64,000 bases of DNA from the NCBI RefSeq assembly GCF_030732095.1, contig NZ_JAVAMQ010000017.1, positions 1 to 64,000 of the forward strand, in the 5' to 3' direction. The translations under genes and the position numbers were made by a program. The DNA comes from Paracoccus spongiarum. GTDB taxonomy: Bacteria; Pseudomonadota; Alphaproteobacteria; Rhodobacterales; Rhodobacteraceae. This document shows positions 17,715 to 25,641 of the stretch, one piece after another. The notes beneath the pieces were generated by a model. The model did no database searches and was not told where the DNA came from. It was given only the letters and a program-made list of their open reading frames with translations. Each line of letters opens with the position of its first letter. The stretch's first letter is position 1.

Positions 17715-19292
17715 TCAGGATAGCAGCGGCAGAAGGATGCGCAATTCGGTCCGGTGATCGGCGCTGGCGATCGCGATGCTGCCGCGATGCCCCTCGACGA
17801 TCCATTTCGCGATCGACAGGCCCAGCCCGGTGCCCGACTGGTTCGCCTGCGCCGGCTGGCGGGCGCGATAGAAGCGGCTGAAGACGAAGGGCAGCTCGGC
17901 CGCCGGGATCTCGGGACCGTCGTTGGAGGCCGCGAACTGCGCCATGCCATCGGCGCACGACAGGTCCACGCGGATGGTCGAGCCCGGATCGGCATACTTG
18001 ATGGCGTTGTCCAGCACGATCAGCATCGCCTGCGCCAGACGGCCGGCATCGCCCTCGATGCGGCATGCGTCGGCGGGCAGCGATGTCGCGATGCCGACCC
18101 CGTTCGCCTCGGCCAGTACGGCGGCGTCCGACAGCGCGATCTCGACCACGTCCTGCAGGTCCAGCGGCTGCATGTCGAAGCGGATCGCATCCACTTCGGC
18201 GCGGGCGAGAAACAGCAGGTCCTCGACCAGCCGGGTCATCTGCTGGCACAGCTGGACGATCCGGTCCAGCGTCTCGCGATGCTCCTCGACCGTGCGGCTG
18301 CCGCCGCGCAGCGCGATTTCCGCCTCGCCGCGCAGCACGGTCAGCGGCGTGCGCAGCTCATGCCCGATATCGGCAAGGAACAGCATCCGCATGTGGTCCA
18401 GCTTCTGCAGCCGGGCGTTGGCCTCTTCCAGCTGCGCGGTGCGGCGCGTCACCTCGGTCTCGAGGCCCGACTGCACCTCCAGCAGGGCGCGGCGCTGCAC
18501 CTCGAGGCGCGAGGCGGCGTTGTCGATCTGGGCGGCGAGGTGGGCGAATTCATCGCCGCCGCGATAGTCGATGCGGTGGGCAAGGTTTCCGTCGGCGATC
18601 TCGCGCGTGGCCGTTTCCAGCGCCGCGATGGGCCGGGTCAGCGACCGCGCCAGCAGCAGCGCCCCGATGGCCGAGATGGCGAAGGCCGCCGCGGTGACGA
18701 TGCTGATGATCCATTCCAGGTCGCGTTCAAGCCGATTGGTCTCGAACTGGTAACGCTCCAGCTCGGCCTCCTCGTCCGTGATCGCGGCGTTGATATGCGC
18801 CTCGAGGGCGGTATCCAGGCTTTCCTCGATCTCTTCACGGAAGATCTGGATGGCCTCGTCCAGCCGCCCCTGGTCGCGCAGCAGCAACAGCCGCTGCGTG
18901 CGCATGTCGATATCCTCGTAGAGCGTCCGCATGTCGGTCACGCGGGCCAGTTCGGCCTCTTCCTCGGCGCGGTCGGCGGGCAGGGTGGTGATCGCCAGCT
19001 CGTCGCCGATCAGATCCTCGAGCCGGCCGAGGCTTTCCTCGAGACTGCTGCGCGCCTCGTTGAAATCATCAAGTTCCGTCCGGCCCAGCAGAAGCAGTTC
19101 GGCCACGTTCTCGGAATAGCGGTTCATCGCCGCCGACATGCGGATCACGCTGTCCAGCTGTTGCCCGGCCAGCCGGTTGCGGTCCACATAATAGTCAATC
19201 CTGTCGAGATAATACCATGTCACCGCCGCCACGCTGAGCAGCATGGCCGTCACCACGACCTGAAAGCTGAGGATCTTCAGGCGGATCGTCAT
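17715..19292 (-). CDS. Sensor histidine kinase of the peptide-export cluster
   Basis: A 525-residue membrane kinase. TM1 spans about residues 6-25 and TM2 about 180-200, enclosing an unusually acidic, coiled-coil-rich periplasmic segment of about 150 residues (RTELDDFNEARSSLEESLGRLEDL, EIEESLDTALEAHIN). HAMP follows (LTRPIAALETATREIADGNLAHRI), then a H-box DIGHELRTPLTVL, N-box VLDNAIKYADPG and G-box SGTGLGLSIAKWIVEGH. Start 19292 (MTIRLKIL) is the natural start just before TM1 but lies 98 bp inside the end of the exporter gene. The acidic sensor domain would suit a cationic ligand; that is inference. Confidence 0.87.
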   Translation of the reverse strand: MTIRLKILSFQVVVTAMLLSVAAVTWYYLDRIDYYVDRNRLAGQQLDSVIRMSAAMNRYSENVAELLLLGRTELDDFNEARSSLEESLGRLEDLIGDELAITTLPADRAEEEAELARVTDMRTLYEDIDMRTQRLLLLRDQGRLDEAIQIFREEIEESLDTALEAHINAAITDEEAELERYQFETNRLERDLEWIISIVTAAAFAISAIGALLLARSLTRPIAALETATREIADGNLAHRIDYRGGDEFAHLAAQIDNAASRLEVQRRALLEVQSGLETEVTRRTAQLEEANARLQKLDHMRMLFLADIGHELRTPLTVLRGEAEIALRGGSRTVEEHRETLDRIVQLCQQMTRLVEDLLFLARAEVDAIRFDMQPLDLQDVVEIALSDAAVLAEANGVGIATSLPADACRIEGDAGRLAQAMLIVLDNAIKYADPGSTIRVDLSCADGMAQFAASNDGPEIPAAELPFVFSRFYRARQPAQANQSGTGLGLSIAKWIVEGHRGSIAIASADHRTELRILLPLLS

Positions 19293-21414
19293 CGGACTGG
19301 TCCTGCGTCTGTTGCCGATCCGACGCGATCCGTCCATCGGCGAAGGTGATGACCCGGCGCGAGGCGCGGATCGTCTCGGGGCGGTGGGCGACCACGATGC
19401 GCGTCGGCGCCAGACGGGCAAGGGCGGCGTTCACCGCGGATTCGCGCGCCACGTCCAGATGGCTGGTGGCCTCGTCCAGAAGCAGCAGTCCCGGCGACCG
19501 GTAGATGGCGCGGGCCAGCAGGATGCGCTGTTTCTGCCCGCCCGACAAGACCGTGCCCATGTCGCCGATCAGCGTGCCATAGCCCATCGGCATCGCCGTG
19601 ATGTCGTCATGCACCGCCGCCAGCGTGGCGCAGTCCTCGATCCGGTCAGGATCGGGATTGGCGGCAAAGAAGGCGATATTGTCGGCGATCGAGCCTGCGA
19701 ACAGCGTATCGTCCTGCATCACCACGCCGATCATGCTGCGCCAGCGGTCGGGGCCAAGCCGCGCCATCGGTTCGCCATCGACGAGGATGCTGCCCCCGCT
19801 GGGCTCCAGCAGGCCGGCCATCAGCTTCAGCAGGGTGGTCTTGCCGCAGCCAGAGGGGCCGGCAAGCGACACCCATTCGCCCGGCTCGATGCGCAGGCTG
19901 ATGTTGCGCAGGATCAGCGGATCGTTGGTGCTGTAGCGGAACGACACGTCGCGCAACTCGATGCCCACCGGCGTGATCGGGCCGGCCGGGCGCGGATCGC
20001 TGCGCGGCTCGGGCCGGGTCAGCGCGATGTCGGCCAGCCGCTCGGCGTGAAGGCCCAGCATCCGCAGTTCCACCAGCATGTCGATTAGTCCGCTGACCCG
20101 GCGCAGGAACAGGTCCTTGTAGGCGAGGAACGCCACCAGCAGACCCACCGAGAAGCTGTTGGTCAGGACCATCCGCGCGGCCAGATAGACGATGCCGATG
20201 GTCAGCACCCCCAGCAGCAGCATGTTGGCGGTCTTGAACAGCAGGTTCAGCCGCTGCGTCACCAGCTGCCGGTTGACCGTCTCGACCAGCAGGTTCAGCC
20301 AGCGGGCGCGGCGATCCTGCTGGCCGCCCATCAGCTTGATCGCCTTCATGCCGCGCAGGCTCTCGAGGAAATGGCTGTCGCCGCGCGCCTCCCAGATGAT
20401 CGCCTCGGCCGAGGCCCGGCGCAGCGGCGCGTAGGACGCCCAGCGCAGCAGCCCGTACAGCATCGCGCCGCCCAGCGCGATCAGCGCCAGCAGGGGCGCC
20501 AGTACGAACATCAGGATCAGTGTCAGCACGCACATCATCCCGTCGAGGATCGCCACCACCAGATCGCGCGTCAGCGTCTGCAGGATGGTGTCCTGCGAAT
20601 CGAAGCGCGACATCACGTCCGCGACATGGCGGGTCTCGAAATAGCTGGCGGGCAGGTTCAGCAGATGGCTGAACAGATTGGCGCGCGCCTGCACCTTCAG
20701 CGAGGCGCCAAGCGTGATCATCAGCCAGCCGCGCAGCGCCGTGACGCCGGTCTGCACCATCAGCAGCAGGCCGAAGGCGATCGCCAGCGTGGCCAGCAGG
20801 CTTCGGTCGGCCGAGACAATGGCGTTGTCGATCGTCAGGCTGAGAAACAGCGGGGCGAGCAGCGCGAACACCTCGATCGCCAGCGCCAGCAGCAGCAGGT
20901 GCCCCAGCGCGCGGCGCAGGCCGGTGATGTGGCCCAGGAGGGCGCGCAGGCGGATGCGGGGCGGTGCCTCGGCGGGCTCGAACCCGCCGGTAGGCGTCAG
21001 CTCCAGCGCGACCCCGGTGAAATGGCGCGACACCTGGTCGAAGGGCAGCCGGCGCAGGCCGTCGGCGGGGTCGTGGATCACGATGCCGCTGCGGCTGACC
21101 GATTTCAGCACGACGAAATGGTTCAGGTCCCAATGCAGGATCGCCGGGGTGCGCAGCAGGTGCACCTCGTCCAGGTCCAGCCGCAGGGGGCGCGAGGCAA
21201 GGCCGATGTGGTCGGCGACCGAGATCACGTCCTTCAGCGTCGCGCCCTTCAGCGAAAAGCCGAAGCGCCGGCGCAACTCGGCCGGATCGGTGGCGCGGCG
21301 GTGATAGCCCGCGATCATCGCCAGCGAGGCCAGCCCGCATTCGGCCGCCTCGGATTGCAGGATCATCGGCAGCCTGCGCCGCCAGCCGAATTGCAGCCCC
21401 GCCGTCACGCTCAT
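19195..21414 (-). CDS. C39-peptidase-containing ABC exporter (bacteriocin-type)
   Basis: A 739-residue ABC exporter with three parts. The N-terminal C39 peptidase (about 1-140) has an intact triad: Cys26 in QSEAAECGLASLAM, His99 in HWDLNHFVVL and Asp115 in IHDPADG. Six membrane helices follow (about 170-440). The nucleotide-binding domain has Walker A GPSGCGKTTL, signature LSGGQKQR, Walker B LLLLDEAT and the switch His in VVAHRPE. Such exporters cleave after a double glycine and push the mature peptide out with a HlyD partner. Start 21414 overlaps the HlyD stop (ATGA). The last about 33 residues overlap the kinase gene and look non-conserved, hinting at a C-terminal extension. Confidence 0.93.
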   Translation of the reverse strand: MSVTAGLQFGWRRRLPMILQSEAAECGLASLAMIAGYHRRATDPAELRRRFGFSLKGATLKDVISVADHIGLASRPLRLDLDEVHLLRTPAILHWDLNHFVVLKSVSRSGIVIHDPADGLRRLPFDQVSRHFTGVALELTPTGGFEPAEAPPRIRLRALLGHITGLRRALGHLLLLALAIEVFALLAPLFLSLTIDNAIVSADRSLLATLAIAFGLLLMVQTGVTALRGWLMITLGASLKVQARANLFSHLLNLPASYFETRHVADVMSRFDSQDTILQTLTRDLVVAILDGMMCVLTLILMFVLAPLLALIALGGAMLYGLLRWASYAPLRRASAEAIIWEARGDSHFLESLRGMKAIKLMGGQQDRRARWLNLLVETVNRQLVTQRLNLLFKTANMLLLGVLTIGIVYLAARMVLTNSFSVGLLVAFLAYKDLFLRRVSGLIDMLVELRMLGLHAERLADIALTRPEPRSDPRPAGPITPVGIELRDVSFRYSTNDPLILRNISLRIEPGEWVSLAGPSGCGKTTLLKLMAGLLEPSGGSILVDGEPMARLGPDRWRSMIGVVMQDDTLFAGSIADNIAFFAANPDPDRIEDCATLAAVHDDITAMPMGYGTLIGDMGTVLSGGQKQRILLARAIYRSPGLLLLDEATSHLDVARESAVNAALARLAPTRIVVAHRPETIRASRRVITFADGRIASDRQQTQDQSDDDPPEDPQLSGRGDGHAAQRGGGDMVLSRQD

Positions 21415-22703
21415 GCCGGGTTGCCCCCCCGCAGGGAATACAGCGGGTCCAGAACCCATTCCCACAGCCGCCGCCGGTCGATCTGGATGTCGGCCTGCAG
21501 TGTCATGCCGGGTTGCAGCGCGGCGGGGCGGCCATAGGCGGTCGCTGTCTGCGCCGCCAGATCGACGGTGATCCGGTATACCGGCTGCCCCGAGCCACCA
21601 AGCGCCGCCAGCGGTTCGGTCGCGGCCGCCGCCTCGGCCAGTTCGCCCGCGCCGACCGTTGCGCGCGAGACGCTGCGCACCACGCCCTCGTATTGGCCGA
21701 ACTTCTGGTGCGGATAGGCGTCATAGCGGATCAGCACACGCTGGCCCGGCTCGACAAAGCCGATATCGCGGCTGGGGCCGTAAAGCCGCGCCTGCATCCC
21801 GGCACCCGCCGGGATCAGCGTCAGCAGCGGTGCCGCGGCCGAGATGGCATCGCCAGGCGTCGCGCGCAGGGCGGTGACGGTGCCGGCGCGCGGCGCGGTC
21901 ACGACGGTTTCGCGGGCGGCCTCGGCCTCGGCAAGCTCCTGGTCGATCTGGGCGATGGCGCGGTCGATCTCGGCCAGTTGCAGCTGTTCGCGCAGCGGCC
22001 GCTCGGCGATTTCGGCCTGCAGTTCCACCCGGCTGCGGTTGACGGTGGCGCGGGTGCGCTCCAGCGCCTGCAGGGCCAGCGCCTGGTCGAAGGCGGCCTC
22101 TTCGGCGCGGTGCAGGTCGTCGCGCGTGGCAAGGCCCCGTTCGCCGAGCCCGCGCAGCCTTTCCGCCGCCGCCTCGGCCAGTGCCACGCGGTCGCGTTGC
22201 AGCGCGAATTCGGCGTCGAGGCTGTCGGCCTCGGCGGCGATCACGGTCAGCCGGGCCTGCTGCGATTCGGCCTGCCGCGCAAAAAGCGCGCGATGGCTGT
22301 CACGTTCGGCGGCAAGGCTGTCGCGCCGCGTCCGCAGCGCCCGCAGCACCTCCTGCCCGGTCTCGCCAAAGGCGCCGCTGCTGCGTTCGCCCGACAGCAG
22401 CGCCAGCACCGCGCCCTCGGCGACCTGCTGGCCTTCCTGCACGGGAACCTGCGCCAGCACGCCCGATTGCGGCGCGACCACCTGCAGCAGCCCCTGTTGC
22501 GGCGCCAGCCAGCCCGACAGCCGCACCTTTCGGGTGTATTCCCCGAACGCGATCAGCGCGACCACCCCGGCCACGATGGCAGCAGCGCAGACCGTCAGCA
22601 GCGAGTGCGAGACGCGCGGCACCAGCAGCACCGATCCCAGCCAGCGGTCCTGCTGCTCGGCCAGCGCCTCGGGGCGGAACAGGGGGGCCGCGTCGTCGCG
22701 CAT
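21411..22703 (-). CDS. HlyD-family periplasmic adaptor for the C39 exporter
   Basis: A 430-residue membrane-fusion protein: a cytoplasmic N-terminus of about 30 residues, one TM helix (about 33-53), a lipoyl half (QVVAPQSGVLAQVPVQEGQQV), a long alpha-helical hairpin (about 115-255, with an RGLGERGLATRDDL turn), the second lipoyl half (TVVTAPRAGTVTALRATPGDAI-like) and a beta-barrel. It resembles HlyD/LcnD adaptors working with C39 exporters. It begins one base after the upstream stop (TAG-G-ATG) and overlaps the exporter start, so unit stoichiometry is likely. Confidence 0.92.
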   Translation of the reverse strand: MRDDAAPLFRPEALAEQQDRWLGSVLLVPRVSHSLLTVCAAAIVAGVVALIAFGEYTRKVRLSGWLAPQQGLLQVVAPQSGVLAQVPVQEGQQVAEGAVLALLSGERSSGAFGETGQEVLRALRTRRDSLAAERDSHRALFARQAESQQARLTVIAAEADSLDAEFALQRDRVALAEAAAERLRGLGERGLATRDDLHRAEEAAFDQALALQALERTRATVNRSRVELQAEIAERPLREQLQLAEIDRAIAQIDQELAEAEAARETVVTAPRAGTVTALRATPGDAISAAAPLLTLIPAGAGMQARLYGPSRDIGFVEPGQRVLIRYDAYPHQKFGQYEGVVRSVSRATVGAGELAEAAAATEPLAALGGSGQPVYRITVDLAAQTATAYGRPAALQPGMTLQADIQIDRRRLWEWVLDPLYSLRGGNPA

Positions 22704-22704
22704 C

Positions 22705-23676
22705 CTAAAGGTCTTCGACGTAGGTCTCGGTCACGGTGACGCTGACCTCGACCATCTTGCGCCGGCGTCGCAGCGACAACACCGTGGCCAGCCGGTCGTC
22801 GAAGAAATCCTTCAGCAGCGGCGGGCGCATGGCGCGGTAATAGAAGGCCGGGTCCTCGATCACCGGTTCGGCCGCGACGGCCTCCAGCTCGTCGCGGCGG
22901 CTGACGGTCTGGATGATGACGGGTGCATGGGTGATGCCCGCCATCCGCAGCGCGGTGGCCCGGTGATAGCCGTTGTGCAAGACGACCCGCTTGCCCCAGC
23001 GGATGCCGCTGAGGAAATTCGAGCCCAGCCCGACGATCGCGCCGACGACCCCCGCGATCGGGCCGGACGGTTGCAGATCGCCGACCTGACCGGGCCGCAG
23101 CAGGGTCGTCTCGTGAAAGCGCAGGTCGTTGGAATCCGACAGGAAGGCAAAGCGGTCGCGGCCCAGCCGGCGCCATTCCACCCGCGCATCCCGGCGTTCC
23201 AGAGGCTGGCAGAACCGGAACAGATCGGCGGGCGGCATCCCGGCCTGCGCGCGCGCGGCCAGCCCCTGCACGAAGGGCAGCGTCACATGCCGCTGGCTGA
23301 CGACGATCCGGTCCAGCTCGACCATCTCGATGGTTGTCGGCACCCGGTCGAAGGTCTCGCGATAGAAGCCCTGCGCCTGCAGTTCCTCGGCCAGCGGCCG
23401 CATCGCCTTCGGCAGCTTGCGGCAGCGGATCCTGTCGGCAAGCCCGGCCTCGCTGTCCTCGAGATCGGCCAGGTGGTCGTTGGCCTGCCGCCAGCGGGCG
23501 ATGATCTGGTCGCGGCGCGGGCCCTTGCCGGCCATGTCGCGGAAATCGCGGCGCACCACGTCCAGGAAGTCCTGCAAGGGCGGCTGGCCCATCAGCCACA
23601 GCTCGTCCTGCGGGCCGGGGATGGCGGGGTCGCGGTTGCGGTCAGGGTCGGGGGATGGGGCGAATTCGAAGGGCAT
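22705..23676 (-). CDS. Unknown protein with ParB-like motif, between precursor peptide and exporter genes
   Basis: A 323-residue soluble protein that I cannot name. The central LHNGYHRATALRMAGI (about residues 223-238) and the earlier LDRIVVSQRHV resemble the ParB/sulfiredoxin fold (GxHRxxA near a helix). No signal peptide or membrane helix is seen, though AGVVGAIVGLGSNFL is a Gly-rich hydrophobic patch. The C-terminus is basic then acidic (SLRRRRKMVEVSV, ETYVEDL). Start 23676 is chosen because it lies after the intergenic hairpin with GAGG upstream; an in-frame ATG at 23739 that touches the peptide stop would place the hairpin inside the gene. Its place suggests peptide modification, immunity or regulation. 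Confidence 0.75.
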   Translation of the reverse strand: MPFEFAPSPDPDRNRDPAIPGPQDELWLMGQPPLQDFLDVVRRDFRDMAGKGPRRDQIIARWRQANDHLADLEDSEAGLADRIRCRKLPKAMRPLAEELQAQGFYRETFDRVPTTIEMVELDRIVVSQRHVTLPFVQGLAARAQAGMPPADLFRFCQPLERRDARVEWRRLGRDRFAFLSDSNDLRFHETTLLRPGQVGDLQPSGPIAGVVGAIVGLGSNFLSGIRWGKRVVLHNGYHRATALRMAGITHAPVIIQTVSRRDELEAVAAEPVIEDPAFYYRAMRPPLLKDFFDDRLATVLSLRRRRKMVEVSVTVTETYVEDL

Positions 23677-23695
23677 GGAACCTCGCGGCGAACTG

Positions 23696-23721
23696 CCCCG
23701 AAGCCCGTGCGGGCTTCGGGG
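23696..23721 (-). terminator. Perfect intergenic hairpin after the precursor peptide gene
   Basis: CCCCGAAGCCCG and CGGGCTTCGGGG form a perfect 12 bp stem with a 2-base centre, 18 bp after the peptide stop and 19 bp before the next start. No U-tract follows. Hairpins in this position commonly protect or partly terminate the transcript, giving more precursor peptide than exporter. This placement is also why I prefer the later start of the next gene. Confidence 0.6.
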
Positions 23722-23738
23722 CAAGGGGGCCACCGGCA

Positions 23739-23903
23739 TCAGCTGTTGCTGGTGTTGCGGCTGTTGCCGCCGCTGTTGCCGTTGCTGTTGCCGCCGCTGT
23801 TGCTGCCGTTGCGGCGACGCGCCTTGCGCCGCAGCCGGCGATTGCGGCCCCGGCCACCGGCGCCATAGACTTGCTCGAGTTCCAGTTCGTTGAGGTCACG
23901 CAT
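23739..23903 (-). CDS. Candidate double-glycine-leader secreted peptide precursor
   Basis: A 54-residue ORF with a strong ribosome site (AAAGGAG, 7 nt before ATG 23903). The first 17 residues, MRDLNELELEQVYGAGG, match the leader pattern recognised by C39 peptidases: hydrophobic/acidic ELxxV followed by a Gly-Gly end. Cleavage after GG at residue 17 would leave a 37-residue core. Its first half is strongly basic (RGRNRRLRRKARRR) and its second half is made only of Asn, Gly, Ser, Arg and Thr in a GGNSNGNSGGNS-like repeat. There is no Cys, so no disulfides or lanthionines. It is the first gene of the exporter operon. Activity (bacteriocin, signal or structural peptide) is unknown. Confidence 0.8.
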   Translation of the reverse strand: MRDLNELELEQVYGAGGRGRNRRLRRKARRRNGSNSGGNSNGNSGGNSRNTSNS

Positions 23904-24123
23904 GTGGTTGCTCCTTTCGGGTTGATGCAGGCGAACCTGCCTTGCCCGACCAGAAAAGCAGCCGCGGCGCGACGCGCCAACCGACCCGGCCCGAAGCCGG
24001 GGGTTTCTTCGAGAATTCTAATCCTGCTCTTCGAAAAGGTTAACCTCGGGCGCCGGGATGGCCCCTTTTCAGCAAGGGGGCGCTGCGCCACGGCACCGGC
24101 GTGGGAGGCGATTCGGGCGCCGC
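23904..24123 (-). promoter_or_regulatory. Probable promoter and leader of the peptide-export operon
   Basis: This is the only sizeable gap upstream of the cluster. On the minus strand a TTAACC (24038-24043), 17 nt spacer and TAGAAT (24015-24020) resemble a -35/-10 pair. TCGAAGA occurs twice as a direct repeat 22 bp apart (24028-24034 and 24006-24012), one copy in the spacer and one just after the -10, a spacing suited to a response-regulator dimer. The leader would be about 105 nt and includes a CCGGC-TTCGG-GCCGG hairpin near 23988-24003. All assignments are by eye. Confidence 0.45.
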
Positions 24124-24672
24124 TCAGGGCAGCCAGACCTCGACCGTGCCGTTGCGCGGCAGCGGCCGGAAATGGGTGAAATCCGACACGGCGGCGTTTC
24201 GGCGCAATCCGATCAGCCGGTCAAGCTGCCGGGACAGGGCGCGGTCCGAGGCGTGGAAATAGCGGATGTCGCGCCGGCCGATGGCAAAGCCGACCTCGCG
24301 GATCTCGACCTCGCCGGCGCCGGCCGCGCGCAGGCGCCGGGCCAGATCGCGCGAGGCCTTTGGCCCGGATTGCGCCGGATGATGAATCACCACCCGCGCC
24401 TGCGACAGGTCGCGATCAGCCGGCGGGGCAGTCGTCCGGGCCGCCGCCGGGGCGGCGGCGGTCGCGGCGGGGCGCGGCGCGGGCTTTGCCTGCGGAATGG
24501 TGGCTTCCTGCGGCGGGCCTGCCATCTGCGGCAGGTGCCGCCAGATCTGCCGGGCGGTCGGAACCTCCTGTGCGGCGGCGGGCAGGCACGCAAGGCAGGC
24601 AATCGCGCCGATCAACGCGGCGGCAAGGCCCGGACTTCCGGCGCGGCGGCCGGTCAACTGGTCATCGGTCAT
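24124..24672 (-). CDS. Exported hypothetical protein with LytR_C-like domain
   Basis: A 182-residue protein. A signal peptide or N-terminal anchor covers about residues 14-35 (GLAAALIGAIACLACLPAAAQ), then a Pro/Ala-rich linker (about 50-85) and a compact C-terminal domain (about 90-182). The latter, from ARVVIHHP through VEIREVGFAIGRRDIRYFH, resembles the LytR_C fold by its strand pattern. The function is unknown. It lies on the same strand just upstream of the peptide promoter; whether it belongs to the export cluster is unclear. Confidence 0.72.
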   Translation of the reverse strand: MTDDQLTGRRAGSPGLAAALIGAIACLACLPAAAQEVPTARQIWRHLPQMAGPPQEATIPQAKPAPRPAATAAAPAAARTTAPPADRDLSQARVVIHHPAQSGPKASRDLARRLRAAGAGEVEIREVGFAIGRRDIRYFHASDRALSRQLDRLIGLRRNAAVSDFTHFRPLPRNGTVEVWLP

Positions 24673-24788
24673 GTGAAATCACCTCTTCGCGCAATAGCCT
24701 TCGCGCCAGAAGGATAGCGGGCCACCGGGCCGTGTCACCTCACCTTGCGGTCAACCGGCGCCCGGCCGCGCATCGGGCGCAGGCTGGC

Positions 24789-25448
24789 TCAGCGGCGGCC
24801 GAGCAGCGCCAGCGCCCCGCCCAGCAGCGCGCCCGCGACGGCGCCGCCCAGATGCGCCTGCCAGGCGATCGCGGGCATCGCCAGCGTCAGCGCCACGTTC
24901 AGCGCCAGGATCAGCGCGACGCTGCGCCACATCCGCCCCATCGGCCGCCGCCGGCGATGGCCGATCACCGCGGCCTGCGCGACCAGCGCGGCGGCAATGC
25001 CGAACACCGCGCCCGAGGCTCCGATCATCGGGCCCGCGGCGGGCCGCATCACCGCGAACAGCGCCGCCGCCGCAATCTGGCTTGCCAGATAGATCCCGGC
25101 CATCGTCGCGGCGCCCATCAGCCGGAACAGTTCGCGCGCGACGACGGCCAGCGACAGCATGTTCATCGCCAGGTGCAGCAGCCCAGCATGCAGCAGCCCA
25201 TAGCTGAGGAACATCAGTGCGGGCTGGCCGGGATACAGCGGCGCGCCGCCCTGCAGAAGTTCGCTCCAGAAGCCCGCCAGCATCAGGCTGGCCGGGCGCG
25301 CGGCCGGATGGCCCGCCAGCGCCGCCAGCTGCAACCCCAGCTCGATCAGGCAGCACAGCGCGATCACGGCCACCACCCAGCGCGGCAGTTGCGGCGCGGG
25401 TCGCGGCGCCGGAGGGGCGGGTCGTGTCACGCGCGGAAGATCAGTCAT
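24789..25448 (-). CDS. Rhomboid-family intramembrane serine protease
   Basis: A 219-residue protein with about six membrane helices. The catalytic serine motif GASGAVFG lies in one helix and the catalytic histidine in [13 protein letters not shown] in a later helix; the HxxMN-type loop motif is HLAMNML. Rhomboids cleave single-pass membrane proteins inside the bilayer. The start is at 25448, overlapping the Trm112-like gene by 8 bp. Substrates are unknown. Confidence 0.9.
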   Translation of the reverse strand: MTDLPRVTRPAPPAPRPAPQLPRWVVAVIALCCLIELGLQLAALAGHPAARPASLMLAGFWSELLQGGAPLYPGQPALMFLSYGLLHAGLLHLAMNMLSLAVVARELFRLMGAATMAGIYLASQIAAAALFAVMRPAAGPMIGASGAVFGIAAALVAQAAVIGHRRRRPMGRMWRSVALILALNVALTLAMPAIAWQAHLGGAVAGALLGGALALLGRR

Positions 25449-25641
25449 CCGCGCGGATCTGGCGTGCCTCGTCGATCAGCATGATCGGAATGCCCGACCG
25501 GATCGGGAAGGCCAGTCCCGCCGCCTTCGAGACCAGCTCCTGCCGGTCGGCGTCGTAATGCAGCGTGGTCTGCGTCACCGGGCAGACCAGCGCCTCGAGC
25601 ATGTGGCGGTCGAAGCCGGGCGATGGCGGGGCATCGGTCAT
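25441..25641 (-). CDS. Trm112-family small protein
   Basis: A 66-residue protein of the UPF0434/Trm112 type: [41 protein letters not shown]. The family serves as a small partner or activator of methyltransferases in other organisms; bacterial roles are poorly defined. Only the first zinc-type cysteine (LVCP) is kept, as in many bacterial members. It overlaps both neighbours (ATGA with the LON-domain gene, 8 bp with the rhomboid gene). Confidence 0.9.
   Translation of the reverse strand: MTDAPPSPGFDRHMLEALVCPVTQTTLHYDADRQELVSKAAGLAFPIRSGIPIMLIDEARQIRADD

Noticed and set aside
22705..23739. Start of the ParB-like gene at ATG 23739, touching the peptide stop
   Set aside because: It would place the perfect hairpin inside the coding region and has no ribosome site of its own; ATG 23676 does.
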